From assembly GCF_000472965.1 (NCBI RefSeq), contig NZ_AXAU01000009.1, positions 124,001 through 188,000 on the forward strand: a stretch of 64,000 nt of DNA. The letters are read 5' to 3'. The stretch's first letter is position 1, and the number at the start of each line of letters is the position of its first letter. This DNA comes from Bradyrhizobium murdochi (GTDB lineage: Bacteria; Pseudomonadota; Alphaproteobacteria; Rhizobiales; Xanthobacteraceae). This document shows positions 17,213 through 24,520 of this stretch, one piece after another. The position numbers and the translations under genes were made by a program. Below the pieces are notes generated by a model that made no database searches, was not told where the DNA came from, and saw only the letters and a program-made list of their open reading frames with translations.

Positions 17213-17920
17213 ATGCCCTCCATTCCTTCGAACAAACCCTATCGCGTCGGCCGCTCCCGTACCGGACTTGGCCTTTTCGCCACCAAGCCGATCAAGAAGG
17301 GCACCAAGATTATCCGCTATTTCGGGCCGCTTCTTGATTCGAAGAAGAAAGAAGAAGACGCGATCGAGAACAAATATTTGTTCGAACTGAACGACCGCTG
17401 GACCATCGACGGCTCGGTGCGCAAGAATATCGCCCGCTACATCAACCATTCCTGCCGGCCGAACGCCGAATCCGATGTCAAACCCCGTAAGCGCAAGGTG
17501 TTCATCCGCGCCATCAAGGACATCGAGCCGGGCGAGGAGATCAACTACGATTACGGCACCGATTACTTCAAAGCCTATCTGAAGCCGATCGGCTGCAAAT
17601 GCGCAGCCTGCGAGAAGAAACGCAAAAAGAAGCGTGCCGAAGCGCGGGAGGAGAGGGCGCGGCTGAAGGCGAAGGCCGAGCGGAAGGCGCTGAAGCAGGC
17701 GGAAAAACTGGCCAAGGCCGACGCCAAGCTGAAGGACAAATTGAAGGCAGAGGCTGAGCGGAAGTCGAAGAAAAAGCTCAAGCTGAACGGCCATTCGCCC
17801 AATGGCATGTTACTGAATGGGTCATCACTGAACGGCAACAGCCGTGTCAGAGCGTCCGGCAAGAAATTGGCTGCCAGGAAACAGCCGGTTTCCGCGCCGG
17901 CGCCGACCCTCCAAGCATAG
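17213..17920 (+). CDS. SET-domain protein lysine methyltransferase
   Basis: A 235-residue protein whose first 125 residues form a SET domain, which transfers methyl groups from S-adenosylmethionine to lysine. Visible are GRSRTGLGLFATKPIKKGTK at the N terminus, the pseudoknot motif YINHSCRPNAE (about 81-91), EEINYDYGTDYF (about 109-120) and a post-SET-like Cys cluster CKCAAC. The remainder is a Lys/Ala/Glu-rich helix followed by Asn-Gly repeats (NGHSPNGMLLNGSSLNGNS) and a basic tail, resembling eukaryotic histone H1-type tails. The substrate is unknown; the basic tail suggests nucleic-acid contact. Bacterial SET proteins of this type occur in several rhizobia. Confidence 0.88.
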   Translation: MPSIPSNKPYRVGRSRTGLGLFATKPIKKGTKIIRYFGPLLDSKKKEEDAIENKYLFELNDRWTIDGSVRKNIARYINHSCRPNAESDVKPRKRKVFIRAIKDIEPGEEINYDYGTDYFKAYLKPIGCKCAACEKKRKKKRAEAREERARLKAKAERKALKQAEKLAKADAKLKDKLKAEAERKSKKKLKLNGHSPNGMLLNGSSLNGNSRVRASGKKLAARKQPVSAPAPTLQA

Positions 17921-18004
17921 GGCTGCTTTGCCTTGATTGAATCGGAGCAAGGCTCTCGCCCTTTGTTTCGACGCGCGTCTTCAGGAGAGCCGGGGCTCAT
18001 TTAG

Positions 18005-18646
18005 CTAGCGCGAGAATGCCCCCGAAGCATCTGCCTTCACGAAGGCTAAGTTCGTCCAAGTGATGCCGGCGGCGCGATTTCTCCCCTGGTGGGATCCAGA
18101 AGCCACATTCAGGACACAGCGCAAGTCGTGCGACTGCGCGAGCGCGATTGTCTCCTCGGCGGGGATTTCAAACATCCGCCGTGCGGGCGGCATGGGCCCA
18201 TGCCGGATCGTCATAGTGATCGTGCCGCCTGACCCAATCAGCGAGGCCAGATTCGGCATCGCATATTGACGCTGGGTTTGGTCGAGATGCATCCACACCG
18301 CAGTCAGCATCACGAGATCAAACGTCTCGCCGCGTGCCCGCAGGCGCACCAGATCGGGCAGGCTGTCGTCGAGCCATTCGATCAGAGGAGAGGGATGCAG
18401 CGCCATGGCGGGGATACGCAGGGCGTCGGTAGGCTCGACGGCGGTAACACGATGCCCGAAGCTTGCGAACCAGCCTGCGTCCCGTCCAGTTCCTGAACCG
18501 ATATCGAGCACGCGGGCCGGGGCTTTGGGTATCAGATGCAGGACATGGCGGTGATTTTCAGCCGCCGGAATGCTTTCGTAGCGCTGGAGTAACCGTTCCG
18601 CTTCGCTGGCATATCCTTCCGTGCCGCTGACTTGTGCTGATGTCAT
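18005..18646 (-). CDS. Class I SAM-dependent methyltransferase
   Basis: A 213-residue enzyme with the Rossmann methyltransferase pattern: motif I VLDIGSGTGRDAGWFASFG (about 47-65), an acidic residue at the end of strand 2 (VTAVEPTD), and FDLVMLTAVWMHLD as motif post-I/IV. The acceptor substrate is unknown. It is transcribed alone on the minus strand, convergent with the SET-domain gene about 80 bases away. Confidence 0.82.
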   Translation of the reverse strand: MTSAQVSGTEGYASEAERLLQRYESIPAAENHRHVLHLIPKAPARVLDIGSGTGRDAGWFASFGHRVTAVEPTDALRIPAMALHPSPLIEWLDDSLPDLVRLRARGETFDLVMLTAVWMHLDQTQRQYAMPNLASLIGSGGTITMTIRHGPMPPARRMFEIPAEETIALAQSHDLRCVLNVASGSHQGRNRAAGITWTNLAFVKADASGAFSR

Positions 18647-18681
18647 CTGTTTCCTGCACGGATTTCTGAGCGTGCGGCGGC

Positions 18682-18972
18682 TTATCCGCCAGGCTTGCGC
18701 ACCGATTTCGGCAACGACGAATCGCCGAAATCGACCGCCGATCGTTGAACGATAGTGCCTGTTTCGTCGACCACGACGCGAAACCGCCGATGCGCGGACA
18801 GGAAGGTCAGCCGATGCCGGCCAATGTCGGCATCGACGCCGCGCTCGGCAAAGCTCGTGATCCTGCCCGCCCGCATCTCCTCCTGAAGAAGCGGCAGTGC
18901 AAGGCCGAGGCCTTCAGCGACGATCGCGGCATCGATCTGCACGATTCCATTCTCGAATTCGATCGGTTTCAT
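18682..18972 (-). CDS. Conserved hypothetical protein, DUF6522-like
   Basis: A 96-residue soluble protein that I associate with DUF6522, a small alphaproteobacterial family. It begins MKPIEFENGIVQIDAAIVAE and has LPLLQEEMRAGRITSFAERG and FLSAHRRFRVVVDETG. It lies 28 bases downstream of the broken Rrf2 regulator on the same strand, so it is likely part of the nitric-oxide response unit. Function unknown. Confidence 0.65.
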   Translation of the reverse strand: MKPIEFENGIVQIDAAIVAEGLGLALPLLQEEMRAGRITSFAERGVDADIGRHRLTFLSAHRRFRVVVDETGTIVQRSAVDFGDSSLPKSVRKPGG

Positions 18973-19000
18973 GTTTAAATCCTGAGCTTCGATGCGGGCC

Positions 19001-19412
19001 TCACGCGGTCACCGGACTGCGTCGGACCGGCGCGGGGTAGGCGCATTCCGCCAGCGTCGTGGCGTCGAGCTCGCGCATGAAGGCCTCGCGCGCGGCAGCG
19101 AGCCTCGCCTTAAGCCGGCAGCGCGGTTTCAGCACGCAATTGCCATTCGACCAGCGGCGGCCCTTCCAGCGCGCGCACCACCTCGCCGATGGTGATCGAC
19201 TGGGCCGGGCGGGCCAGCATGAAGCCGCCGCCGGCGCCGCGTTGGGTCGAAATGAAGCCGCTATCGGCGAGGTCGCGCACCACCTTGGCCAGATGGTTGC
19301 GGGAAATGCCGAACTCGGCCGCGATTTCATTGGTGGCGAAGGAGCGGCCGGGCTCGCCCGCCAGCCGCATCAGGGCGCGCAACGCAAAATCCGTGAACGA
19401 CGTCAGGCGCAT
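19001..19412 (-). pseudogene. Rrf2/NsrR-type nitric oxide regulator, frameshifted by a deletion
   Basis: The N-terminal winged helix is intact: MRLTSFTDFALRALMRLAG, then the recognition region EFGISRNHLAKVVRDL and STQRGAGGGFMLARP. After LEGPPLVEW (near base 19150) the frame changes and ends at 19110 after 100 residues. The rest of an NsrR-like C terminus (NCVLKPRCRLKARLAAAREA ... TLAECAY) continues in another frame down to 19001. In NsrR proteins LVE is followed by the first cluster cysteine and a short spacer, so a deletion of roughly a dozen bases removed that Cys and shifted the frame. The product would keep DNA binding but lack all Fe-S ligands. A shortened but functional repressor is possible. 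Confidence 0.75.
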
Positions 19413-19458
19413 GGGGCCCCTCTCAAAAGATCTGCTTGCAAATCATCTATAGCCGTTC

Positions 19459-19483
19459 AAATAGGTATTTGTAATACCTATTT
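19459..19483. promoter_or_regulatory. Rrf2/NsrR-type operator, perfect 11-3-11 inverted repeat
   Basis: Arms AAATAGGTATT and AATACCTATTT separated by TGT form a perfect palindrome in the divergent region between the regulator (start 19412) and the haemoglobin gene (start 19497). Its 3' end is 13 bases before the haemoglobin ATG. Size and symmetry fit an Rrf2/NsrR operator. Binding is inferred. Confidence 0.7.
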
Positions 19484-19496
19484 AAGGGCAGGCGGA

Positions 19497-19967
19497 ATGG
19501 AAGCGATCGTGGCAGGGCCGGAGCGGCGCGAACGGCTCGTGGCCGAAATCATGGAGCGGACGGGCATCGACGAAGCGATGATCGAGCGCCTGGTGCGCGG
19601 CTTCTACGCCAAGGTCCGCGAGGACGCGGTGCTGGGGCCGATCTTCGACGCGCGCATCAAGGATTGGGAGCCGCATCTGAACCAGATGTGCGCATTCTGG
19701 TCATCCGTCGCGCTGATGACCGGCCGCTATCACGGCACGCCGATGGCCAAGCATTTGCCATTGTCGGTCGATGCCGCGCATTTCGACCGTTGGCTCGCGC
19801 TGTTCGAGGCCACCGCGCGAGAGATCTGCCCACCGGAGGCGGAAGCGCATTTCGTGGAACGGGCGCGGCGGATTGCGGCGAGCCTCGAGCTTGGCATCGC
19901 CGGCGTGAACGGCGTCATGCTCGCAAACGGTGAAAGATTTCGACGCAATCAGGCAGGAGCAGTGTGA
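19497..19967 (+). CDS. Group III truncated haemoglobin
   Basis: A 156-residue haem protein of the truncated globin fold. Group III features include the helix-B/E pattern RLVRGFYAKVREDAVLGPIF, the DWEPHLNQMCAFWSSVALMTG segment, and the proximal histidine region YHGTPMAKHLPLS (His about residue 84), followed by FDRWLALFEAT. Members bind O2 and NO and are often in NsrR regulons, matching the operator directly upstream. ATG 19497 follows GGCGGA. Its TGA overlaps the ATG of a tiny membrane protein gene (TGATG). Confidence 0.87.
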   Translation: MEAIVAGPERRERLVAEIMERTGIDEAMIERLVRGFYAKVREDAVLGPIFDARIKDWEPHLNQMCAFWSSVALMTGRYHGTPMAKHLPLSVDAAHFDRWLALFEATAREICPPEAEAHFVERARRIAASLELGIAGVNGVMLANGERFRRNQAGAV

Positions 19968-20101
19968 TGGCCTATCGAGCACATATCGTGACGAACAAGG
20001 AGCGGGCCGATCCGTATTCGGGCAGCAGCCTGGTGCCGATGCTGGTCATCGGGCTGGTGCTGACTTTTGCCGGAATGATTGCGGCGGTGGTATTGAGCTG
20101 A
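19967..20101 (+). CDS. 44-residue single-pass membrane protein
   Basis: A small gene whose ATG overlaps the haemoglobin stop by one base. The peptide begins MAYRAHIVTNKERADPYSGS and then has one hydrophobic helix, LVPMLVIGLVLTFAGMIAAV, ending VLS. It is a type II or tail-anchored topology with a short polar N terminus. Coupling suggests a role with the haemoglobin, perhaps holding it or a partner at the membrane; this is inference. Confidence 0.6.
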   Translation: MAYRAHIVTNKERADPYSGSSLVPMLVIGLVLTFAGMIAAVVLS

Positions 20102-20114
20102 CATTTGCTTGCGT

Positions 20115-20192
20115 CATTCCGGGATGGTGCGTTAGCACCAGACCCGGAATCTCGAGATTCCGGGTTCGATGCTTTCGCATCGCCCCGGAATG
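20115..20192. repeat. Palindromic intergenic repeat, copy 2
   Basis: A 78-base element starting CATTCCGGGATGGTGCGTTA. It contains CCCGGAATCTCGAGATTCCGGG (a 22-base palindrome in the middle, 20131-20165 region) and GATGCTTTCGCATC, and ends CGCCCCGGAATG. The outer ends (CATTCCGGG / CCCGGAATG) also pair. It is the better preserved counterpart of copy 1 at 6651 and lies between the 44-residue gene and a convergent membrane gene. Confidence 0.75.
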
Positions 20193-20210
20193 ACTCTGAG
20201 TTATGACGAC

Positions 20211-20609
20211 TTACGCCGCCACCGTCTCACCGCTCTTCCGCAGGCCGATATACTGCAGCTCGGCAAACACGCCGGTTGCAATCGCCTGTGCCACGATGAA
20301 AACCTGACCGAGCAGGTTCGGCGACACCGCGCCGGAGAACAGCAGCGCGATGCTGCCAAGCGTCCACGCGGCGTTACCGATGATCACGAACAACACCAGC
20401 GCCTTCATCACCGTCGACCTCGTCGCCAGCCAGCCGACCAGCGCGGTATAGGCGATTAGGAACAGGCCAGTTTCGCGCAGCAGGACTTCCGGCAAATTGA
20501 GGAACGGCGCGAGCGTGCCGGCGCCGAGCGATAGCGCCACGGCGGCGACGCCGCTGAAGATCGCGTCGGCGAGCAGGGCGCGGCTCAGGAAGGTGGACGG
20601 ATGGATCAT
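20211..20609 (-). CDS. Hypothetical integral membrane protein
   Basis: A 132-residue protein with four hydrophobic helices: ALLADAIFSGVAAVALSLGA, GLFLIAYTALVGWLA, MKALVLFVIIGNAAWTLGSI and LLGQVFIVAQAIATGVFAEL. No catalytic motif is visible. It resembles small four-helix membrane proteins common in rhizobia. The upstream region on the minus strand has AAAGGAGAACGTC before ATG 20609, a good ribosome site. Function unknown. Confidence 0.65.
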   Translation of the reverse strand: MIHPSTFLSRALLADAIFSGVAAVALSLGAGTLAPFLNLPEVLLRETGLFLIAYTALVGWLATRSTVMKALVLFVIIGNAAWTLGSIALLFSGAVSPNLLGQVFIVAQAIATGVFAELQYIGLRKSGETVAA

Positions 20610-20651
20610 GACGTTCTCCTTTTGCTTTGGAATGGACTCTGGGGGCAGGGA

Positions 20652-20873
20652 TCAGCGTTGCAGCAGCGACCGGAGCTGACGCATCAGCCGCACCGGGCAG
20701 AGCGCCTTGCCGACTCTGTTCTCGATCGTTTGCACCTGCACGAACACAAACACACCGGTGTCATGCACCAGGGGCTCGGGCATGTTCAGGGAGCGTGCCA
20801 CGAGCCAGGTGATCAGATTGAGCACCCGGGGGATCATGGCGGCGACGAAGCGGAACACAGAAAGCATCAGCAT
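20652..20873 (-). CDS. Small hypothetical protein
   Basis: A 73-residue protein. It begins MLMLSVFRFVAAMIPRVLNL and has one moderately hydrophobic N-terminal segment, then an amphipathic C-terminal part ending RLMRQLRSLLQR. AGGAG lies 7 bases before ATG 20873, which is the strongest support. It may be co-transcribed with the membrane protein gene 42 bases downstream. It is the last chromosome-like gene before the integrase. Confidence 0.55.
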   Translation of the reverse strand: MLMLSVFRFVAAMIPRVLNLITWLVARSLNMPEPLVHDTGVFVFVQVQTIENRVGKALCPVRLMRQLRSLLQR

Positions 20874-20948
20874 GGGTCATCTCCTGTGCCGCCAAGATGA
20901 CCTGACCTGCGACCCGTTTCGATTACCTTGGACGTAAGAAGGCAGGCT

Positions 20949-20988
20949 GTTCGAAGACGTTCTAAGATGTTCGATGGTGTTCGCACAC
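20949..20988. repeat. Four 10-bp phased repeats upstream of the integrase
   Basis: Four consecutive units read GTTCGAAGAC, GTTCTAAGAT, GTTCGATGGT and GTTCGCACAC. Each begins GTTC and the exact 10-base spacing puts them on one face of the helix. They lie about 170 bases before the integrase start, where integrase arm sites or a regulator would bind. Function inferred. Confidence 0.55.
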
Positions 20989-21071
20989 GCTCAGAAACGC
21001 TTGAAAAATAGGGGTTTCCGCGTACATTCATGTTCGTCACTGTTTGTTCTCGTTCGCGTCCAGCCGCCGAC

Positions 21072-21094
21072 TTTGTTGGTATTTTTGTTGGTAT
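21072..21094 (+). repeat. Direct repeat TTTGTTGGTAT x2 near the integrase (att/arm site candidate)
   Basis: TTTGTTGGTAT occurs at 21072-21082 and 21084-21094, separated by one T. Repeats of this kind close to the 5' end of tyrosine integrase genes are commonly part of the element's attachment or arm-binding region. The exact att core cannot be fixed because the right end of the element was not found. Confidence 0.45.
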
Positions 21095-21153
21095 CGGAAG
21101 AACAAACGTCGCGGCACAATTCCGATCTTCCGAGACGCGAGAAGTCAAAGCAG

Positions 21154-22539
21154 ATGGCACGCAGTCAGGTTGGCGAGCACGCAAACCCCCAGCAGATCAG
21201 GACCGACGTCGACTGTCGCGCCGCCAAACCGAAATTCGAGAACGGCGCTTGGACCGCCACGAAAATTTCTGACGTGACAGGCGGCGGTCTCTATCTCTTC
21301 ATCAAGCCGGACCTGAACAGGCCGGGCAAAGCCGCCTCCAAGCTTTGGCAGATGGCCTATCGCTTTCATGGCCGACAGAAGACCTACTCCATCGGGCCTT
21401 ACGGCGATGGCAACGACGGCACCTTTTCACTCGCCACTGCACGTCAGAAGCGCGACGTCGCAAAGGCGCTGCTCGCCCAAAGCCCACCAGTCGATCCCTC
21501 CGTCGAAAAACAATTCGAAAGACATCGTCAGGCGGCCGAACGCCCTCTGGGCGTGTGGATCGATGAATGGCTTGCAGAGAAGAAGATCGAGAAGATCAAG
21601 CGCGGCAGACTTGTCACAGTTCGCAGTCCTGAAACCATCGCGCTGCTCGAAAGATGGGCTGGTTATCTGAAGGGTCGTTTCGGCAAGCTCTGTCGGAAAG
21701 ACATCAAACGCCCCGACGTTCTCGCTTTCTTTCGGGCGATGCAGGCTGAAGGCAGACTAGAGACCCGTGACCGAGTTCACAGTATCGGTTCGCAAGTTTG
21801 CGACTACGCTGACCTCGAAGGGGATGGCTACAATCCGTTCCGTGCCTGCAAGAAGCAGCTTATTGCCAACGTCTCGACGCCGCGGCCCGGCGTCACTGAT
21901 CCGCAGGATGTGATTCGCCTGTTCAGGCTGATCATGCCGACATGGGCGAAGGCCAGATTTGGTGATGTCGTCGGTGATGCCCTTCGGCTCGATGCACTTA
22001 CTATCCCGCGCCCCGGCATGATCAACAACATGGAATGGTCAGAAGTCGACTGGGATGCCGAACGGTGGACTATTCCTGCTGCTAAGATGAAGACCGGCTG
22101 GGATCATGTCGTGCCCCTGTCGCGACAAGCCGTCGCTATCCTGCGACGCGTGCGGAAAATCAACGGCAATCGGCGCTACGTGTTCGCTTGTGCCGAAGAT
22201 GCGCCCTTGTCCGGTAGATCGCTTTGTTCTCGGCTGCGTGCACTCGGCATCGACACCAAGACCGAACATTGCGCCCATGGCTTCCGCACTACATTCTCGA
22301 CTCTTTGTCACCATGAGGAGATCAAGGAAGCCAAGGCGTGGGATGGCGACGTCATCGAGTTGCAACTTGCGCATCTCGAAAGTGACTCGGTGAAGGCGAT
22401 CTACAAACGGCACGGACCGCTGGCTCTGATCGGCTCGCGGACCAAGCTGATGCAGCATTGGGCTGACCGGATCGATCGCTTTGCCCTCCCAAAAAAGATT
22501 GTGCCGATCAAGGAAATCCTTGAAAGCTGTGCGAACTAA
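21154..22539 (+). CDS. Tyrosine recombinase/integrase (P4-like, DUF4102 N-terminus)
   Basis: Integrase of 461 residues that would insert or excise the island. The N-terminal part is the arm-binding DUF4102-like region (ISDVTGGGLYLFIKPD; LWQMAYRFHGRQKTYSIGPY), followed by a core-binding SAM-like domain. The catalytic domain carries the box I region (MINNMEWSEVDWDAERWTIP), a Lys strand (AAKMKTGWDHVVPLS), the HGFR motif (AHGFRTTFST) and an HxxH-equivalent LAHLESDSVKAIYKRHG, with the catalytic Tyr in AIYKR. ATG 21154 is preferred; the in-frame extension to 20974 crosses the direct repeats. Confidence 0.88.
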   Translation: MARSQVGEHANPQQIRTDVDCRAAKPKFENGAWTATKISDVTGGGLYLFIKPDLNRPGKAASKLWQMAYRFHGRQKTYSIGPYGDGNDGTFSLATARQKRDVAKALLAQSPPVDPSVEKQFERHRQAAERPLGVWIDEWLAEKKIEKIKRGRLVTVRSPETIALLERWAGYLKGRFGKLCRKDIKRPDVLAFFRAMQAEGRLETRDRVHSIGSQVCDYADLEGDGYNPFRACKKQLIANVSTPRPGVTDPQDVIRLFRLIMPTWAKARFGDVVGDALRLDALTIPRPGMINNMEWSEVDWDAERWTIPAAKMKTGWDHVVPLSRQAVAILRRVRKINGNRRYVFACAEDAPLSGRSLCSRLRALGIDTKTEHCAHGFRTTFSTLCHHEEIKEAKAWDGDVIELQLAHLESDSVKAIYKRHGPLALIGSRTKLMQHWADRIDRFALPKKIVPIKEILESCAN

Positions 22540-22547
22540 GAGCGCCT

Positions 22548-22757
22548 TCACGTTCTCGGCTCAATGCGAGGGAGGGTCATATGATAGGCCTCGATGGAAT
22601 CGGCATCGACCATGGTCTGGCCCTCCATTTTGTAGGCGATGATCTTTCCCTTCTTGATCAGCTTGTAGGCCTTGGTCCGGCCGAAACCACCCCGCTCCAA
22701 CGCCTTTTTCAAGGGAATCAGGTTCCGTTTTTGGCGGGGCTCATCCGTCATCGCCAT
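22548..22757 (-). CDS. AlpA/excisionase-like helix-turn-helix protein
   Basis: A 69-residue protein with a MerR-like winged helix: IPLKKALERGGFGRTKAYKL (first helices), IKKGKIIAYKMEGQTMVDAD (wing) and SIEAYHMTLP. This layout is typical of phage or island excisionase and AlpA regulators. It ends 8 bases after the integrase stop on the opposite strand, so it is a convergent partner of the integrase and may control excision. Confidence 0.7.
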   Translation of the reverse strand: MAMTDEPRQKRNLIPLKKALERGGFGRTKAYKLIKKGKIIAYKMEGQTMVDADSIEAYHMTLPRIEPRT

Positions 22758-23712
22758 CGATCGCTCCCTGCTCGGTTGTTCATTCTTCTCCGCCGCCCAA
22801 TCGAATCAACATCGGCGGTCTCGTGCGGCTAACGGCCGCGCTTTCGGAACAGCGCGCGCCTGACATGCCTTTGTGAGTTTGGTTCTCGACGCCAGATTGG
22901 TGACCGCAAGATTGGTGACCGCAACATAAAAACGAGTGGCAGGGAAGAAAGCTCCGCGTCGATTCATTCAATCACGGCATTCGCTCCTCTCTCCAGTGAA
23001 AGCTAAGAAAGCTTCGAGTATTATGGGACAGCTGAAAGAGCCGAGGATCATTGAGAGCCGGTGAGATCGGAGAAGAACACAGCGATCATTTTCCGGTGAC
23101 TGGATTTTCGCGTCATTTTTGGGTTTGACCAATTTTGCTGAACGCGCATCAAGCCGTCGCCTTTGTTGCTTTAGCTCGCACAATTTTGGCCATGATGAAC
23201 TGGACAGGCCGACGGCTGGCCTAGCTGGCTGCTCTTGGATCACGTGAAGTGACGATGTGGTGCGGAGAGATGGCCAAAAAGTGCGCGTGATGATTCACGG
23301 GCAGAGAATTTGCCCACGGTCGTGTTTGGGAGAGCCAATGCTCCAAGCTGCCAGAGGTGCCGTAATCTGTCCTGTTGAATGCTATTTGGATTCGTCGCTA
23401 TGTAAGGCTAATCGTAAGGGGTCAGATGGCCCGCCGGGCGCAGCACTAAGGGTGATGGCGCGATCAGGCCAGACGGGAAGAAAGTGCAGGTACAAACAAA
23501 CTATGCCGCGTCGCAAATTGGCTTATTTAGATCGACTTGAACGGTGACTGGACCGAAATCTACTATAGCCATTTTGAGCTTGTGAAAGCGACGGCGCGAT
23601 ATACGGCGCGCGATAGTAAGCACATGGTGCCGGTAAGCGCGCTGCTCAAAATCGCGACTCTGGATACATGCCGCCGGAAATCTTGCCATTTGTTGAGGCA
23701 GGTCGAGGTCGC
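22758..23712. other. Stretch without a supportable gene
   Basis: About 950 bases with lower GC than the surroundings. Several short open frames exist on both strands, but none has a ribosome site or recognisable protein character. A perfect 15-base tandem duplication is annotated separately at 22894. Nothing else stands out. Confidence 0.5.
22894..22923 (+). repeat. Tandem duplication of a 15-bp unit
   Basis: AGATTGGTGACCGCA occurs twice with no gap (22894-22908 and 22909-22923). No function is evident. It may be a replication-slippage product or a binding-site pair near the excisionase gene. Confidence 0.6.
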
Positions 23713-23967
23713 TCATTTTGCGGATATGAATAACTTTCGACCCGCCGTTCGATGCTCGAAGACACTACACAGCAAAAAGGGTCGGCTAATCTGCGGCCCG
23801 ACTTTCGAATTTAGAACTGCTGGCTTTTTTTGCACGTGACCGCGCGTTGTCTGCTTTCGCATGCCGTCGTCATTGTTCGCAAGGCGCAGAATCTTGACCA
23901 AGGGGTCTGCCTCCTCCGCAAGCGCCCGAACGACGCGCGCTCTATCCACATAAAATCGCTCGCCCAT
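23713..23967 (-). CDS. Small hypothetical protein
   Basis: An 84-residue frame beginning MGERFYVDRARVVRALAEEA. The first 45 residues look like a genuine helical protein (VVRALAEEADPLVKILRLAN), while the rest is less protein-like, so the gene may have been extended by a frameshift or be partly decayed. AAGG lies 9 bases before the ATG. It is divergent from the 59-residue basic gene at 24135. Low certainty. Confidence 0.35.
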   Translation of the reverse strand: MGERFYVDRARVVRALAEEADPLVKILRLANNDDGMRKQTTRGHVQKKPAVLNSKVGPQISRPFLLCSVFEHRTAGRKLFISAK

Positions 23968-24134
23968 GCTGGTCTACCTTGATATGAGAGGCACATGCCC
24001 GTTTTTGCGCCCGACAACAGTAATCCAAATCTCAGGCGACGAAGTCGCATTCACATTCTCGCCTTGTTCATTGTCGCCAATGCAGACTGTCATGATAGAA
24101 GCCCGGCTCTGTCCCAATCCGATTCGGAGAAAGA

Positions 24135-24314
24135 ATGGCAAAAGCAAAGAAAGTAGTTCGCCGCGCGTGGACGAAAGACGATCTTCGAAAAATGAAGACC
24201 ATGGCAAAAGCAAAGTTAGGCGTCGCCAGGATCGCAAAGGCGCTAAAGCGGACTCCCGCTGCCACCACTGCGATGGCAGCAAAGCTAGGCGTTTCATTAT
24301 CAACGCGCGCTTAA
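24135..24314 (+). CDS. 59-residue basic protein (MAKAK-type)
   Basis: ATG 24135 follows GGAGAAAG. The peptide starts MAKAKKVVRRAWTKDDLRKM, then repeats MAKAKLGVARIAKALKRTPA, and ends AKLGVSLSTRA. The TKDD...LK...MA pattern followed by a helix-turn-helix-like stretch (GVARIAKALKRTPAATTAMA) resembles short rhizobial proteins with SANT/Myb- or GcrA-like helices. The high Lys/Arg content fits nucleic-acid binding. The MAKAK motif occurring twice is a notable internal repetition. Confidence 0.65.
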   Translation: MAKAKKVVRRAWTKDDLRKMKTMAKAKLGVARIAKALKRTPAATTAMAAKLGVSLSTRA

Positions 24315-24424
24315 CCTGTAGGCGACCGGCCGGAGTGCGGCCTGTCGCCCATTTCCCGCATCGATGAATCCGGCGATTGGTGGTGGTCACGTCGGGGCCA
24401 ATCAAATGTGAGTCGGCTAAGCTG

Positions 24425-24520
24425 TTGATTTTTGGTCTAGCTAGCTCCAAAAAACGTGAGTCTGAGAACCAAAGCATTATGAGTCGATTCAAGTCTTGAA
24501 ACCAAAGATTGCGAATCGCT
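24425..24520. mobile_element. IS-end-like iterated repeats
   Basis: Three related units follow each other: CCAAAAAACGTGAGTCTG, ACCAAAGCATTATGAGTCG and ACCAAAGATTGCGAATCG. Iterated 18-20 base units of this kind are typical of IS21-type termini, where the transposase binds several sites. The metallophosphoesterase remnant ends inside this segment, so an insertion probably removed its 3' end. No transposase remains nearby. Confidence 0.4.
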
